From assembly GCA_934875675.1 (NCBI GenBank), contig CAKXIK010000019.1, positions 1 through 47,915 on the forward strand: DNA of 47,915 nt. Direction: 5' to 3'. Below the pieces are notes generated by a model. That model was not told where the DNA came from. It did not search any database and was given only the letters and a program-made list of their open reading frames with translations. This document shows, in pieces, positions 14,041 through 22,334 of the stretch. How positions within the stretch are numbered: the stretch's first letter is position 1; every line of letters starts with the position of its first letter. This stretch comes from an uncultured bacterium. Its GTDB lineage: Bacteria; Bacillota; Clostridia; Oscillospirales; Acutalibacteraceae. A program made the translations under genes and the position numbers.

Positions 14041-15894
14041 TTATAGATTCTGGTTTCGTTCTTCTCGTTTACGAAAAACGGCTTCTCGGTAGCGGCGTGC
14101 GTCATCCGATGCACGCCTACAATGCGCAGGATCATCAAACCACGCATCCTTTCCGGTGCGAAGCAAAAGAAGGAAAATGGCAACCAGAACCGCAACAATC
14201 AACAGACATAGGAAGATCAAAACAATAATGCCGCCTGCATTATAGGAAGAACCGTCATATGCGATGGAAGTATTGGCAGCTGGAACGGAGAAGGAAAATA
14301 TGCCGGTTCCCTGAGTATCCTTAAGCTTTCGCTGGCGGCCATATTCAGAATATTCCAAAGAAAGGAACCGCGCAGCCTCCTGCTTATTGAGCGTCAGCGT
14401 ATAATTAAGTGGTGTGGGCGTATTTGTTTCCCCAAGAATATCAGCCAGTTCAATTTCATCACGAAACAGCAGATAATTTTTAAGCGAAAAAGTGGACTGT
14501 GTTTCTGCAAAGGAAATTACATTTTTTTCACCGAAAAGCTTCGAGGTAATGTCTGACAGCTGTGCAGTGGTGCCGCGCATCGAAAGGGTACACACGTCCA
14601 TATTTCCCTTTTGTGCAACCACTGCGCTTGCTGAGGTGGAAATAATGGAATTAAAATAGCGTGCACAGTATTCTGCACCGTTGTGACTTTTGTCGGTATC
14701 AAACAGGAAAGACATTTCCCGCAGGAAGGTTCCGTCATCGTTTTGTGTCATTGAAACGTCTATGGAATCAATCAGGTGCGTTTCCGAAAGCACCATTCGC
14801 AGCCGAACAACATCTTCATTGCCTTCGTAGGTGAACATACGGTGATCGGTAATCTTATCACTCTTCATCCAGTCACCGGTACCGTAAACGCTGCCCTGCA
14901 AAAGCTGAGAGTGTTCATTTGCAGTAAACACATACAAAACATCGGTGTGATTTCCATCAGAAAAAAATCCAGAAAGATCAATGGATTCTTCGATCGCCCG
15001 TTCGTCAACCGTAGGCGAAGAGAACTCATTCAGCTGTGTCTGCTGCAGGTTGGATTGATCGGAACGAAAAAACGTTTGGGTGGATTTTTGCAGTGATTCC
15101 AAATCCCCTTTGCGCAGAACGGCGGTATAAACTATTGCGTTGTCCCGCTGTGTCCAAACGGAACGCGCGCCTTCAGGCAAATTGCTGCGCAAAAAATCGG
15201 TCAGCGCAGTGCCCAGATTTTCCGCCGTATGTTGGGGAAAAACAATTCGGATTACTCGGGAAAATGTATTGCTGTCTTCATCCTGATTGGTTTCAATTTC
15301 AATCCGGCTCACCGATTCGGAACTGAGGGAGTTCAGATTAATCTGTTTGCCAACAGAGATTGGGTCTCCCCCATCCGTTATAACATCATTACGTGTGAAT
15401 TCAAATACAATGCCGCTTGGATATCCGGTTGCATCGTCAAACGCGTCAATCAGCCATTCCAGCAGATCCGCGCTTGTAAAATCCTCCTGCAAACGGCAGC
15501 CGCTCGTCAAAATCGTATCAGGCGTGGAATAAAGGACAAATGGGGTGCGTTTATATTCGGGGTCGCGGTGTGTGCCGGCGTTGAGCAGTGCCGTCACTTT
15601 CTTCATATATTCCTGCTGAGAGGAAAAAGAAAGTGTCAGAGTGCATCGTTCACCGTCGTCTGCCGGTTCTACCTTCCACGCAAGTTCATCAGGGCAGTTT
15701 TTTTCCAGAATTTCTGAAAGAGTGGTTCCGGCTGCGTGCAGCTGACGTTCCGAAAAGGAACACGACATCACGCGCTGACCGGAAAAGCCGCGGTTGACAG
15801 AAAGCTCTGTTTCAAGTGAGGACGAGCAGCCAGTCAGCACCAGTGCCAGCAAAAACATAAAAAATAGTGCAAACAAGCACCTTTTTTGTTTCAT
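14041..15894 (-). CDS. Large lipoprotein with C-terminal membrane helix, family not recognised
   Basis: A 617-residue protein starting at 15894, where the sequence begins MKQKRCLFALFFMFLLALVLTGCSSS, a textbook lipoprotein signal with lipobox LTGC; the upstream open frame lacks this and is rejected. The extracellular part begins with SVNRGFSGQRVMSCSFS. Three or four similar stretches of alternating Ser/Thr and hydrophobic strands follow, suggesting repeated beta domains. Near the C terminus a strong hydrophobic helix (GGIIVLIFLCLLIVAVLVAIFLLLL) precedes an Arg-rich cytoplasmic tail of about 40 residues. Double anchoring by lipid and helix is unusual. I do not recognise the family. It has its own promoter and terminator. 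Confidence 0.7.
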   Translation of the reverse strand: MKQKRCLFALFFMFLLALVLTGCSSSLETELSVNRGFSGQRVMSCSFSERQLHAAGTTLSEILEKNCPDELAWKVEPADDGERCTLTLSFSSQQEYMKKVTALLNAGTHRDPEYKRTPFVLYSTPDTILTSGCRLQEDFTSADLLEWLIDAFDDATGYPSGIVFEFTRNDVITDGGDPISVGKQINLNSLSSESVSRIEIETNQDEDSNTFSRVIRIVFPQHTAENLGTALTDFLRSNLPEGARSVWTQRDNAIVYTAVLRKGDLESLQKSTQTFFRSDQSNLQQTQLNEFSSPTVDERAIEESIDLSGFFSDGNHTDVLYVFTANEHSQLLQGSVYGTGDWMKSDKITDHRMFTYEGNEDVVRLRMVLSETHLIDSIDVSMTQNDDGTFLREMSFLFDTDKSHNGAEYCARYFNSIISTSASAVVAQKGNMDVCTLSMRGTTAQLSDITSKLFGEKNVISFAETQSTFSLKNYLLFRDEIELADILGETNTPTPLNYTLTLNKQEAARFLSLEYSEYGRQRKLKDTQGTGIFSFSVPAANTSIAYDGSSYNAGGIIVLIFLCLLIVAVLVAIFLLLLRTGKDAWFDDPAHCRRASDDARRYREAVFRKREERNQNL

Positions 15895-15955
15895 AATAAT
15901 TGTGACCTTCCCTTTCTGCAAGCCGGAAGCCTGACCATGGTATAAGACACTATAA

Positions 15956-15984
15956 ATTATAGAATACTTCGTGCGGTTCGTCAA
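15956..15984 (-). promoter_or_regulatory. Sigma-A promoter of the lipoprotein gene
   Basis: Read on minus, TTGACG (15984-15979) and a perfect TATAAT (15961-15956) are separated by 17 nt, about 60 nt upstream of the start codon. Confidence 0.8.
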
Positions 15985-15995
15985 CGTTTCTTTAT

Positions 15996-16065
15996 ACAAA
16001 AAAGCCGCTCTTCCGCGAACGCAAACCGTGTTTAACAAGATTTGCATTGCAGCGGAAAGAGCGGT
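15996..16065 (-). terminator. Intrinsic terminator of the LCP gene
   Basis: GCCGCTCTTCCGC (16004-16016) pairs with GCGGAAAGAGCGGT (16052-16065), with an inner GCAAA/TTTGC helix. On minus the stem is followed by TTTTTTG. It lies about 80 nt downstream of the LCP stop codon. Confidence 0.8.
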
Positions 16066-16145
16066 CAAATAAAATAAATTCAAAAAATTTGAAGTCAGCT
16101 GCAAATAAATTCGTGAGCAGCCTTGACATTTTTAACAAAATTCAC

Positions 16146-17276
16146 CTAATAAACCTCGCTGCTGCCATTTCCGCCGGGATTGCGCACATACATGATACCC
16201 TGAAAGCTGTTTACGGAGGTATTGGTGGTGTCATTTTCCACCGGCAGCATTTTTTGCGAGATTGGATAGTGAATCAAAGACGGCGCACTTGCAGCAAGCG
16301 TAAGGATCTCTTCGTTCGAAAGGCTGGTTTTTATTAAGGGAAGAATGTTGACCGCCAACTGGTTAAGCGTTCCAAGCCCGGTGGAAGTCATTTTTTTGAT
16401 AAGCGCCTGAATCACATTGCGCTGACGCGAGGTGCGCTTGAAATCGGTATCGTAAGTGTCAGATTTGCGTATTCGCGCATAGTCAAGTGCCTGATTGCCG
16501 TTGAGATGCGAAGCTCCGGCAGAAAAGCTGGCGCCCGAATGGACGGAGAGATAGGCTGCTTCCGCTTTGGAAAGCGTAACATCCACTCCGCCGAGCAAAT
16601 CGACAACTTTAGGGAAAGTCTTGAAGTTGACCACAACATAGTCGTCAATTTTGATGCGGAAATTATTTTCAATCGTCTGTATGGTGAGCTTTGGCCCACC
16701 CCATGCATAGGCATGATTAAACATAAACCACTGGTGATTTGGGATTTTAACATACATTGCCCGCATTAGGGAGGTAATATGTATTTTCTGGGTGCGGCGG
16801 TTGATGGAAACAATCATGGTTGTATCGCCCAGTCCGGTGAGATCTGCACCGATAAGCAGAATATTTTGAATATCGGGATCGCTGAGAAGCTTGATGTTCT
16901 GCACTTCGGTGTAGCCGCCGTGTGCACGGTTGATGTTTTCGTTGTTCTGCTGCACGGTAATGCCGCTGGAGGCCGCCACCGGGTTTCCGCTGGCGTCGGT
17001 GGTGGACGCTGCCCACTCATCCCCTGAAAAGGTGGGAACCTCTTCGTCAAAGGTAAAGCTTGAATTGCCGGTAAATTCGGTGCGGTCAAGCCGATTAAGT
17101 AATCCACGGACATATAAAATTCCGCAGCCCGTGGTGAGAAACACCACTGACAGGACGGATGCTAAAATCCGCAGCCAGATTCGTTTCCCGGAGGTCTTTG
17201 CGGTTTGTTTTTTATGGGGATCGGCGGGGGTCTTTTTGGGGGGAGTTAGCGGTGAAGTACGTGCGTGCTTTGCCAA
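16146..17276 (-). CDS. LytR-CpsA-Psr (LCP) family cell-wall polymer ligase
   Basis: A 376-residue protein of the LCP family, which transfers undecaprenyl-pyrophosphate-linked teichoic acids or polysaccharides to peptidoglycan outside the cell. Order: a basic Pro/Lys-rich cytoplasmic tail (1-47), one membrane helix (about 50-72), an extracellular linker, then the LCP domain (about 130-300). Visible LCP features are NILLIGAD, TMIVSINRRTQKIHITSLMRAMYV, the conserved DYVVVNFKTFPKVVDLLGGVDVTL, and LNGNQALDYARIRKSDTYDTDFKRTSRQRNVIQAL with the key arginines. The start is TTG with AAAGGGG 9 nt upstream. Monocistronic. Confidence 0.9.
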   Translation of the reverse strand: MAKHARTSPLTPPKKTPADPHKKQTAKTSGKRIWLRILASVLSVVFLTTGCGILYVRGLLNRLDRTEFTGNSSFTFDEEVPTFSGDEWAASTTDASGNPVAASSGITVQQNNENINRAHGGYTEVQNIKLLSDPDIQNILLIGADLTGLGDTTMIVSINRRTQKIHITSLMRAMYVKIPNHQWFMFNHAYAWGGPKLTIQTIENNFRIKIDDYVVVNFKTFPKVVDLLGGVDVTLSKAEAAYLSVHSGASFSAGASHLNGNQALDYARIRKSDTYDTDFKRTSRQRNVIQALIKKMTSTGLGTLNQLAVNILPLIKTSLSNEEILTLAASAPSLIHYPISQKMLPVENDTTNTSVNSFQGIMYVRNPGGNGSSEVY

Positions 17277-17361
17277 ACGATTCAGCCCCTTTGTCCAGAT
17301 GTTGAGAAAACCGTTGTCTCAGTGCAGATAGATTAAAACAGAAATGGTAAAATTTTAATAT

Positions 17362-17390
17362 ATTGTAGCATATTAAGGGAAAATATGCAA
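17362..17390 (-). promoter_or_regulatory. Sigma-A promoter of the LCP gene
   Basis: Read on minus, TTGCAT (17390-17385) and TACAAT (17367-17362) are separated by 17 nt, about 90 nt upstream of the LCP start. Confidence 0.65.
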
Positions 17391-17445
17391 TTCATTCGTA
17401 CCTTAATTTTTGGCATAAAAGTAGATATACGCGCAAAAGTGTGCA

Positions 17446-18207
17446 TCAATTCCGCTGCAGCAAATATTCTTCCCGTTCGCGCAGCGTTTGGCGGCAAAGG
17501 GAGAAATCCTGTTCGGCGTTGACAAGGGTGAGCGTTGCGGCACCAAGGCCAGCGCGGTGAAGCACACCCATTTCTGAAAAGATGGGTTCCATTTTTTCAA
17601 GGTACCGGTTAACTCCTGTTTGGTAACAATTATACCGGCGAAAGGTATGAATAAAGTGGTTTCCGGCACAATCGGTAATTTTGGCATCGCGAATTTTGGC
17701 ATAACGTAAATACGGGCGGGCTTCTGCTTCTTCTGCGGCGTGAAAAAGCGTATTGCATCCCAGATCCGTACCCAAAAAGAGCACTGCTCCCCCTGCCTCA
17801 ATGATCCGGGCATACGGCGAATCGGCTCCGCAGGGAGTATCAAGATGACCGGCAGTAAGCTCTTTTGCATGTGCGCCAATTGCCGCCGCGGAGGAAACGA
17901 CATGGCAGCTGCGGAATGCTCCTGGTAGACTGCGCACAAATTGGGTGAATGCACCGCAATCAGACGGTGTGTGCAGAGCGTCAAATACGGGATGATGCTC
18001 CTCTACAGAGCTAAGCGAGAGCGTTGGAACCACCAAAGTGCCGCCGGATCCAAGCGTTTCCAGCAAAGCGTCCACCATTGTTTGTGCGCCGCCCTCAACC
18101 GGTGCTTTTAGTGCTCGCAGGGAACTGTGCACCAGCAACGGAATTCCACGAGGAATTTTGAGTTCCTGCAAAGCAGTGCGAATCTGTAAATACGAAAGCG
18201 ATTGCAT
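17446..18207 (-). CDS. AAC(3)-family N-acetyltransferase
   Basis: A 253-residue member of the aminoglycoside 3-N-acetyltransferase family, acetyl-CoA dependent and cytoplasmic. Family blocks: LLVHSSLRALKAPVEGGAQTMVDAL (about 24-48), GTLVVPTLS, FRSCHVVSSAAAIGAHA (about 98-114), and LFLGTDLGCNTLFHAAEEAEARPYL. Start at 18207 (MQSLSYLQ) chosen for its GGAGA Shine-Dalgarno. Many chromosomal homologues (for example YokD-like proteins) are not proven resistance enzymes, so resistance is not claimed. It lies downstream of the sugar isomerase genes but just behind an intrinsic terminator that ends 27 nt before its start, suggesting expression by read-through. Confidence 0.85.
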   Translation of the reverse strand: MQSLSYLQIRTALQELKIPRGIPLLVHSSLRALKAPVEGGAQTMVDALLETLGSGGTLVVPTLSLSSVEEHHPVFDALHTPSDCGAFTQFVRSLPGAFRSCHVVSSAAAIGAHAKELTAGHLDTPCGADSPYARIIEAGGAVLFLGTDLGCNTLFHAAEEAEARPYLRYAKIRDAKITDCAGNHFIHTFRRYNCYQTGVNRYLEKMEPIFSEMGVLHRAGLGAATLTLVNAEQDFSLCRQTLREREEYLLQRN

Positions 18208-18233
18208 TTTAATTTCTCCAATCAATTTCAATG

Positions 18234-18258
18234 AAAAAAGCGGACGAAGCGCCGTCCG
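18234..18258 (-). terminator. Intrinsic terminator just upstream of the AAC(3)-like gene
   Basis: Read on minus, CGGACG-gcgctt-CGTCCG is followed by CTTTTTT. Immediately before it lies another hairpin, GCAAAACGGTG / CACCATGTTTTGC (about 18259-18286). It closes the hexuronate operon or acts as an attenuator for the AAC(3)-like gene. Confidence 0.75.
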
Positions 18259-18357
18259 GCAAAACATGGTGAAACACCGTTTTGCAGAAAAGTCGGCAAA
18301 TCGCCCGCGAATGATTACCTTTTTGGCTCGGCAAACATCTGCCGAAAATAAGACGGA

Positions 18358-19113
18358 TTAATGCAGTCCAAGGCTTGTCAGATACTGATAGCTGCGTTTG
18401 AGACAGGTGAACGGATCTACACCGTTGCAATCATCCTGCTCCACCAGCAAGTGTTCCACTCCGGAAGCCTCACAGGCATTCAGGATTGTGGAGAAATTCA
18501 TGTTTCCGCTGCCAACACTGGCCATCAGCTGTTTGCCGCCAATAACCTGCATATCCTTCAGATGGACACACGGAACACGGCCGCTGAGTTTTTGAATCCA
18601 TTCCGCAGGGTCGGCACCGGCATACTGTGCCCAGAAAACGTCCAGCGTAATTCCAAGCTCGCCATTGGGGAAATACTGCAGCACACGTTCCAGATATGTT
18701 ATACGTTCCGGCCCGCTGCGCTCAAATTCCCGGTGATGATTATGCAGCATCATCTGCAATCCCGCAGCCTTAATCTGCTTTGCAGCGACCATAATTTCAT
18801 CCCGAAAATCAAAATAATTTTCCACACTGCCGGGCAGACTTCCGATTCCGATGTGCTTGCAGCCGAAGGTTTTGTGCTCGGCAATGACACGGTCGGTTTC
18901 GTCCAGCACTCGATTTTGCGCGGTGTGTGTAATGGAGCAGGTCAGCCCGTTTTTACGAAGTTCTGCAGCAAGCCAGTCCGCCTCAAAGCGGCAGGTGCCA
19001 GAAACCTGAACATCTGTATAGCCAATGTCTGCAATTTTTTTCAAAGTTTCTGAAAATGAGGTAAGATCCTTCGTGTAATCGCGCACGGTGTACATTTGTG
19101 CACCTAACAGCAT
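18358..19113 (-). CDS. Sugar phosphate isomerase/epimerase (TIM barrel)
   Basis: A 251-residue xylose-isomerase-like TIM-barrel protein (AP endonuclease 2 superfamily). Features: LGAQMYTVRDYTKD at the first strand, then LHNHHREF (metal-ligand region), LGITLDVFWAQYAGADP, RVPCVHLKDM, GSGNMNFSTIL, and VEHLLVEQDDCNGVDPF near the C terminus, which fit the usual Glu/Asp/His metal site. Substrate cannot be read from sequence. Placement downstream of uxuA and the mannonate oxidoreductase suggests a hexuronate or related sugar acid. It is the last gene before the terminator at 18234-18258. Confidence 0.82.
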   Translation of the reverse strand: MLLGAQMYTVRDYTKDLTSFSETLKKIADIGYTDVQVSGTCRFEADWLAAELRKNGLTCSITHTAQNRVLDETDRVIAEHKTFGCKHIGIGSLPGSVENYFDFRDEIMVAAKQIKAAGLQMMLHNHHREFERSGPERITYLERVLQYFPNGELGITLDVFWAQYAGADPAEWIQKLSGRVPCVHLKDMQVIGGKQLMASVGSGNMNFSTILNACEASGVEHLLVEQDDCNGVDPFTCLKRSYQYLTSLGLH

Positions 19114-19158
19114 AGAAATACCCTCTTTCTTATATTGACTCCAATAAAATTATGAGTG

Positions 19159-20004
19159 TTACATGGAAGCAAGGATTCGGTGCAATGCAGCAGCTGCTGC
19201 ATCAAAGGCCTCGCGGTTGGTGGCAAAGGCGGTTCCGATTGCACTTTCGTCACCTTCCTGCTCCAAAGAGGAGAGCGCCGAAAATACCTTCAGGTGCGGT
19301 TCCAGAGTCATTACGCTGCCGCCCTGTGCGGTAAACTGTGCACAAAGCCATGGCAGCAAGCCTTCCCCTTCGCCTGCGGGAACCAGTACACCGTCGGAAC
19401 GCACGTCCTTAATGTGAAGATAATCCACATAGGAATGCAGCAGTTCCCACGCATGTGCAGTGGTTTCGCCACACTGCAAAAAGTTGGCGGGGTCGAACAC
19501 GGCACGCAGCGGAGGCAGGCTTTGGTGCAAATCCAGGCAGCGAGCTGCAGAATCGCCGTAAATCCCTTTTTCATTTTCATGGCATGGAAGAATCCCGCTG
19601 CCGTTTGTTTCCTCGCAAAAACGGGAAAGACGCATCAAAACTTCATCACGCGTTTCGCGGTACCGGTTTTCACAGCCGTAAAAGCTGAATAAACGAATTC
19701 GTTTTGCTCCGCAGAGATGTGCGATTTCCACCGTTCGTTTGAATTGTTCCAGTTGGGGGGCAAACGGTTCATCAATCCGTCCTTTGCCGCAGGGAGAGCC
19801 GATGGACCACACCGCGAGACCATTTTCATTCAGAATAGAACAAAAGCTTTTAAGTTCACTGTCGGTCAGCGTGGTAACATTGCGTCCCCAAAGACTGCGC
19901 AGTTCCAGCAGAGAAACGCTATTTTGCCGCATTGCGGAAATCTGTTCTTCAGGGGAGTCGCCTGCTTCGTCTGCAAAAGCGCAAATCATCAATTTTTGAC
20001 TCAT
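19159..20004 (-). CDS. Second sugar phosphate isomerase/epimerase (TIM barrel)
   Basis: A 281-residue TIM-barrel isomerase, distinct from its downstream neighbour. Visible elements: MICAFADEAGDSPEEQI, LLELRSLWGRNV, IRLFSFYGCEN, ILPCHENEKGIYG (Glu/His metal region), LRAVFDPANFLQCGE, and VDYLHIKDVRSDGVLVPAGEGEG (a typical HIKD...GEG). The ATG at 20004 is chosen over a GTG at 20013 because AAAGGA stands 12 nt upstream, the spacing used by several nearby genes. It lies between the SDR gene (71 nt) and the other isomerase (45 nt) and is probably co-transcribed. Confidence 0.82.
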   Translation of the reverse strand: MSQKLMICAFADEAGDSPEEQISAMRQNSVSLLELRSLWGRNVTTLTDSELKSFCSILNENGLAVWSIGSPCGKGRIDEPFAPQLEQFKRTVEIAHLCGAKRIRLFSFYGCENRYRETRDEVLMRLSRFCEETNGSGILPCHENEKGIYGDSAARCLDLHQSLPPLRAVFDPANFLQCGETTAHAWELLHSYVDYLHIKDVRSDGVLVPAGEGEGLLPWLCAQFTAQGGSVMTLEPHLKVFSALSSLEQEGDESAIGTAFATNREAFDAAAAALHRILASM

Positions 20005-20075
20005 TTCTATCACCGTTCCTTTGCTCCCGTTGCAGGAGCTGCATTCAAAGAGCAGGATACATTTTTAAAAGCAAA

Positions 20076-20900
20076 TTAAACGCCGGAATAAGCGGAGAAA
20101 CCGCCGTCGATCGGGATAACCACGCCGGTGACAAAACCGGCCGCCTTGTCATCCAGCAAGAAGCGGACTGCACCCAGCAGCTCATCGGCTTCGCCAAAAC
20201 GTCCCATCGGGGTTGCACGCAGTATTTTTTCGGTGCGTGCCGTCGGATTGCCTTGTTCATCAAAAAGCATACCGCGGTTTTGATTGGTGACAAAAAAGCC
20301 GGGAGCAATTGCATTGACGCGAATGTTCTGGTTGGCGAAGTGAACTGCCAGCCATTGTGTAAAGTTGGAAACTGCCGCTTTGGCAGCACTGTAAGCCGGA
20401 ATTTTTGTCAGCGGTGTGTAGGCATTCATGGAGGAAATGTTCAGAATCGAGCATCCCTCGCGGCCAAGCATATCGCGGGCAAATTCCTGTGTGGGCAGCA
20501 GCGAGCCCATCAGATTCAGGCTGAATACAAAGTCAAAGCCGGATTTATCCAGATTAAAGAAGGTTTTGATGTCGTCGCGGGTTTCATCGCCCGGCTCATA
20601 AACCTCGTGTGCGGTGGTGCAGCGCGGGTTGTTGCCGCCTGCGCCGTTAATCAGAATATCGCACGGGCCAAAGTCGGCAAGAATTTCGTCATGTGCCGCC
20701 TTGAGGGAATCGCGTTCCAAAACATTGGTGCCATACGCTTTTGCAGTACCGCCGGCAGCAACAATAGCGTCGGCAGCCTTTTGCGCAGCTTCTTTGTTCA
20801 GATCAAGCAGAGCCACCTTTGCTCCGTCAGCGGCAAGTGCTGCAGCAAACGAGGAGCAAAGCACGCCGCCTGCACCGGTGATTACAATTGTTTTATTCAT
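20076..20900 (-). CDS. uxuB: D-mannonate oxidoreductase, SDR type (fructuronate reductase)
   Basis: A 274-residue short-chain dehydrogenase interconverting D-mannonate and D-fructuronate with NAD(H). The cofactor motif TGAGGVL is at residues 8-14, the NAG-like INGAGGNNPR near 85, and the catalytic Tyr170-Lys174 (YSAAK) after ISSMNAY. The long loop GGNNPRCTTAHEVYEP...KTFFNLDKSGFDFVFSLNLMGSLLPTQ is characteristic of the Firmicute SDR-type UxuB (B. subtilis YjmF), which is unrelated to E. coli UxuB. Lying directly downstream of uxuA it supplies the step before dehydration. Confidence 0.85.
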   Translation of the reverse strand: MNKTIVITGAGGVLCSSFAAALAADGAKVALLDLNKEAAQKAADAIVAAGGTAKAYGTNVLERDSLKAAHDEILADFGPCDILINGAGGNNPRCTTAHEVYEPGDETRDDIKTFFNLDKSGFDFVFSLNLMGSLLPTQEFARDMLGREGCSILNISSMNAYTPLTKIPAYSAAKAAVSNFTQWLAVHFANQNIRVNAIAPGFFVTNQNRGMLFDEQGNPTARTEKILRATPMGRFGEADELLGAVRFLLDDKAAGFVTGVVIPIDGGFSAYSGV

Positions 20901-21088
20901 CAGAATGACTTCCTTTCGATTTTAAAGTGCAGCAAACCGGAATCATACGATTTTGTCTTAAAATGATAGATGATAATTTTCGGGAAAAGCACATCAATCA
21001 AAAGGGCTTTCCCCAATTTTACACCGTTGTTCATTCCAAATTCGTACCATACATTTGCAAAAACTTTGCAGATGCCAGAGCCCGGAGC

Positions 21089-22132
21089 TTATTTGCCGAG
21101 TGTTTTCTCCACCGCTTCAAACAGGCCGGCAAGGTAGGTGGCACCAAGAGCGCGATCATAAAGACCGTAGCCGTAACGACCGGTTTCCCCCCAGATCATG
21201 CGGCCGTGGTCGGGACGAACATAGCCGTCAAATCCACCTTCCACAAGCGAACGCACAATGCCGTAAAGATCCAGTGATCCGCAGCTGGTGGGATGCCCAA
21301 CCTCATGGAACTGCTTTTCGCCGGTCCAGAGAACATTGCGAAGGTGGGCAAAATGAATGCGCTGTGCATATTTTTTCGCCATTTTAACAAGATCATTTTC
21401 GGGGCTTGCACCCAACGAGCCGGTGCAGAATGTCAGGCCGTTTGCCGGAGAATCCACCAGCTTGAGGAAACGGTCGAGGTTCTTTTCACACGTAATAATA
21501 CGGGGAAGACCAAACAGACCCCACGGCGGATCATCCGGATGAATTGCCATGTTGATGCCGCTCTCCTCTGCAACCGGAATCACAGCTTCCAGAAAGGTTT
21601 GCAGGTTGTTCCAAAGCTTTTCTTCGCCAATCTGCTCGTACTGGGAAAGAAGATCGCGCAGCTGCTCTTTGGAATAGCTTTCGTCCCAGCCTGGCAGGGA
21701 AAGTTCGCTGGTGAGCGGATTCATGGCGCGCACCGTAGCATCATCATAAGCAAGGGAGTTGGAACCGTCCGTGTTCTGGTGTTCCAGTTCGCTGCGCAGC
21801 CAGTCAAAAACCGGCATAAAGTTGTAGCAGACGCATTTGACGCCCGCCTTGCCCAAACGGCGAAGGTTTTCGCAGTATGCCTCAATCATAGCCGGTGCTT
21901 TTGGAGAACCAAGCTTAATGTCCTCCGCAACAGGAACACTTTCCACCACTTCAAACTCGAGGTGATTTGCAGCGGCTGCCGATTTGATTTTTGCAATGCT
22001 TTCGTTGCTCCAGACACCTCCGGGTGCAACATCATAAACGGCGGATACGATGCCGCTCATGGTTGGGATCTGCTCGATTTTTTCCAGTGTGACGGGATCG
22101 CTCTCGCCGTACCATCGGAATGTCATTTTCAT
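21089..22132 (-). CDS. uxuA: Mannonate dehydratase
   Basis: A 347-residue UxuA, converting D-mannonate to 2-keto-3-deoxy-D-gluconate with a divalent metal. Diagnostic blocks: MTFRWYGESDPVTLEKIEQIP at the N terminus, VCYNFMPVFDWLRSEL, MAIHPDDPPWGLFGLPRI, FCTGSLGASPENDL, RIHFAHLRNV, and DGYVRPDHGRMIWGE. Length matches the Gram-positive form. The ATG at 22132 follows AGAAAGGA. It is the first gene of the minus-strand operon and is divergent from the AraC regulator. The later pathway enzymes (KDG kinase and aldolase, uronate isomerase) are not in the window. Confidence 0.95.
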   Translation of the reverse strand: MKMTFRWYGESDPVTLEKIEQIPTMSGIVSAVYDVAPGGVWSNESIAKIKSAAAANHLEFEVVESVPVAEDIKLGSPKAPAMIEAYCENLRRLGKAGVKCVCYNFMPVFDWLRSELEHQNTDGSNSLAYDDATVRAMNPLTSELSLPGWDESYSKEQLRDLLSQYEQIGEEKLWNNLQTFLEAVIPVAEESGINMAIHPDDPPWGLFGLPRIITCEKNLDRFLKLVDSPANGLTFCTGSLGASPENDLVKMAKKYAQRIHFAHLRNVLWTGEKQFHEVGHPTSCGSLDLYGIVRSLVEGGFDGYVRPDHGRMIWGETGRYGYGLYDRALGATYLAGLFEAVEKTLGK

Positions 22133-22218
22133 AGCAGTTGATTCCTTTCTTTTTGGAAATGATTTTTCAAAAGCCGAAAACGCGGGTTTTGTTGGGACAA
22201 ACCAGCAAAAAACAATCG

Positions 22219-22247
22219 TTGTTTTGTTTCCGGCGATTTGTTATACT
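22219..22247 (+). promoter_or_regulatory. Promoter of the AraC-type regulator
   Basis: TTGTTT (22219-22224) and TATACT (22242-22247) are separated by 17 nt. The -10 element overlaps a minus-strand -10 (see the next entry), so the divergent promoters are face to face. Confidence 0.55.
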
Positions 22248-22267
22248 AATACTAATTTCTCTTGAAA
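22240..22267 (-). promoter_or_regulatory. Possible overlapping uxuA promoter
   Basis: Read on minus, TTTCAA (22267-22262) and TATAAC (22245-22240) are separated by 16 nt. The -35 is weak, as expected of an activator-dependent promoter, and the -10 shares bases with the araC-side promoter. Confidence 0.35.
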
Positions 22268-22269
22268 CG

Positions 22270-22285
22270 GAAGATCAAAATCTTC
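22270..22285. promoter_or_regulatory. Inverted repeat in the uxuA-araC divergent region
   Basis: GAAGAT-CAAA-ATCTTC is a perfect 6-bp inverted repeat directly upstream of the candidate uxuA -35 element and downstream of the candidate araC start site. It is a plausible operator for the divergent AraC-family protein or another regulator. Confidence 0.4.
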
Positions 22286-22334
22286 GAAAAAGCCGCTCTG
22301 ACGCAGGAACGTGCTCAGTAAAAGGGTGAATAAA

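Noticed and set aside
15895..16104. 70-residue N-terminal extension of the large lipoprotein
   Set aside because: It would hide the lipoprotein signal peptide and would span the gene's promoter at 15956-15984.
17446..18207. A proven aminoglycoside resistance gene
   Set aside because: The family is clear, but many chromosomal AAC(3)-like proteins have other or unknown substrates, so resistance was not asserted.
19932..20966. 344-codon plus-strand frame opposite the mannonate oxidoreductase gene
   Set aside because: Antisense to a confidently identified SDR gene, with Cys/Ser-rich composition typical of shadow frames.
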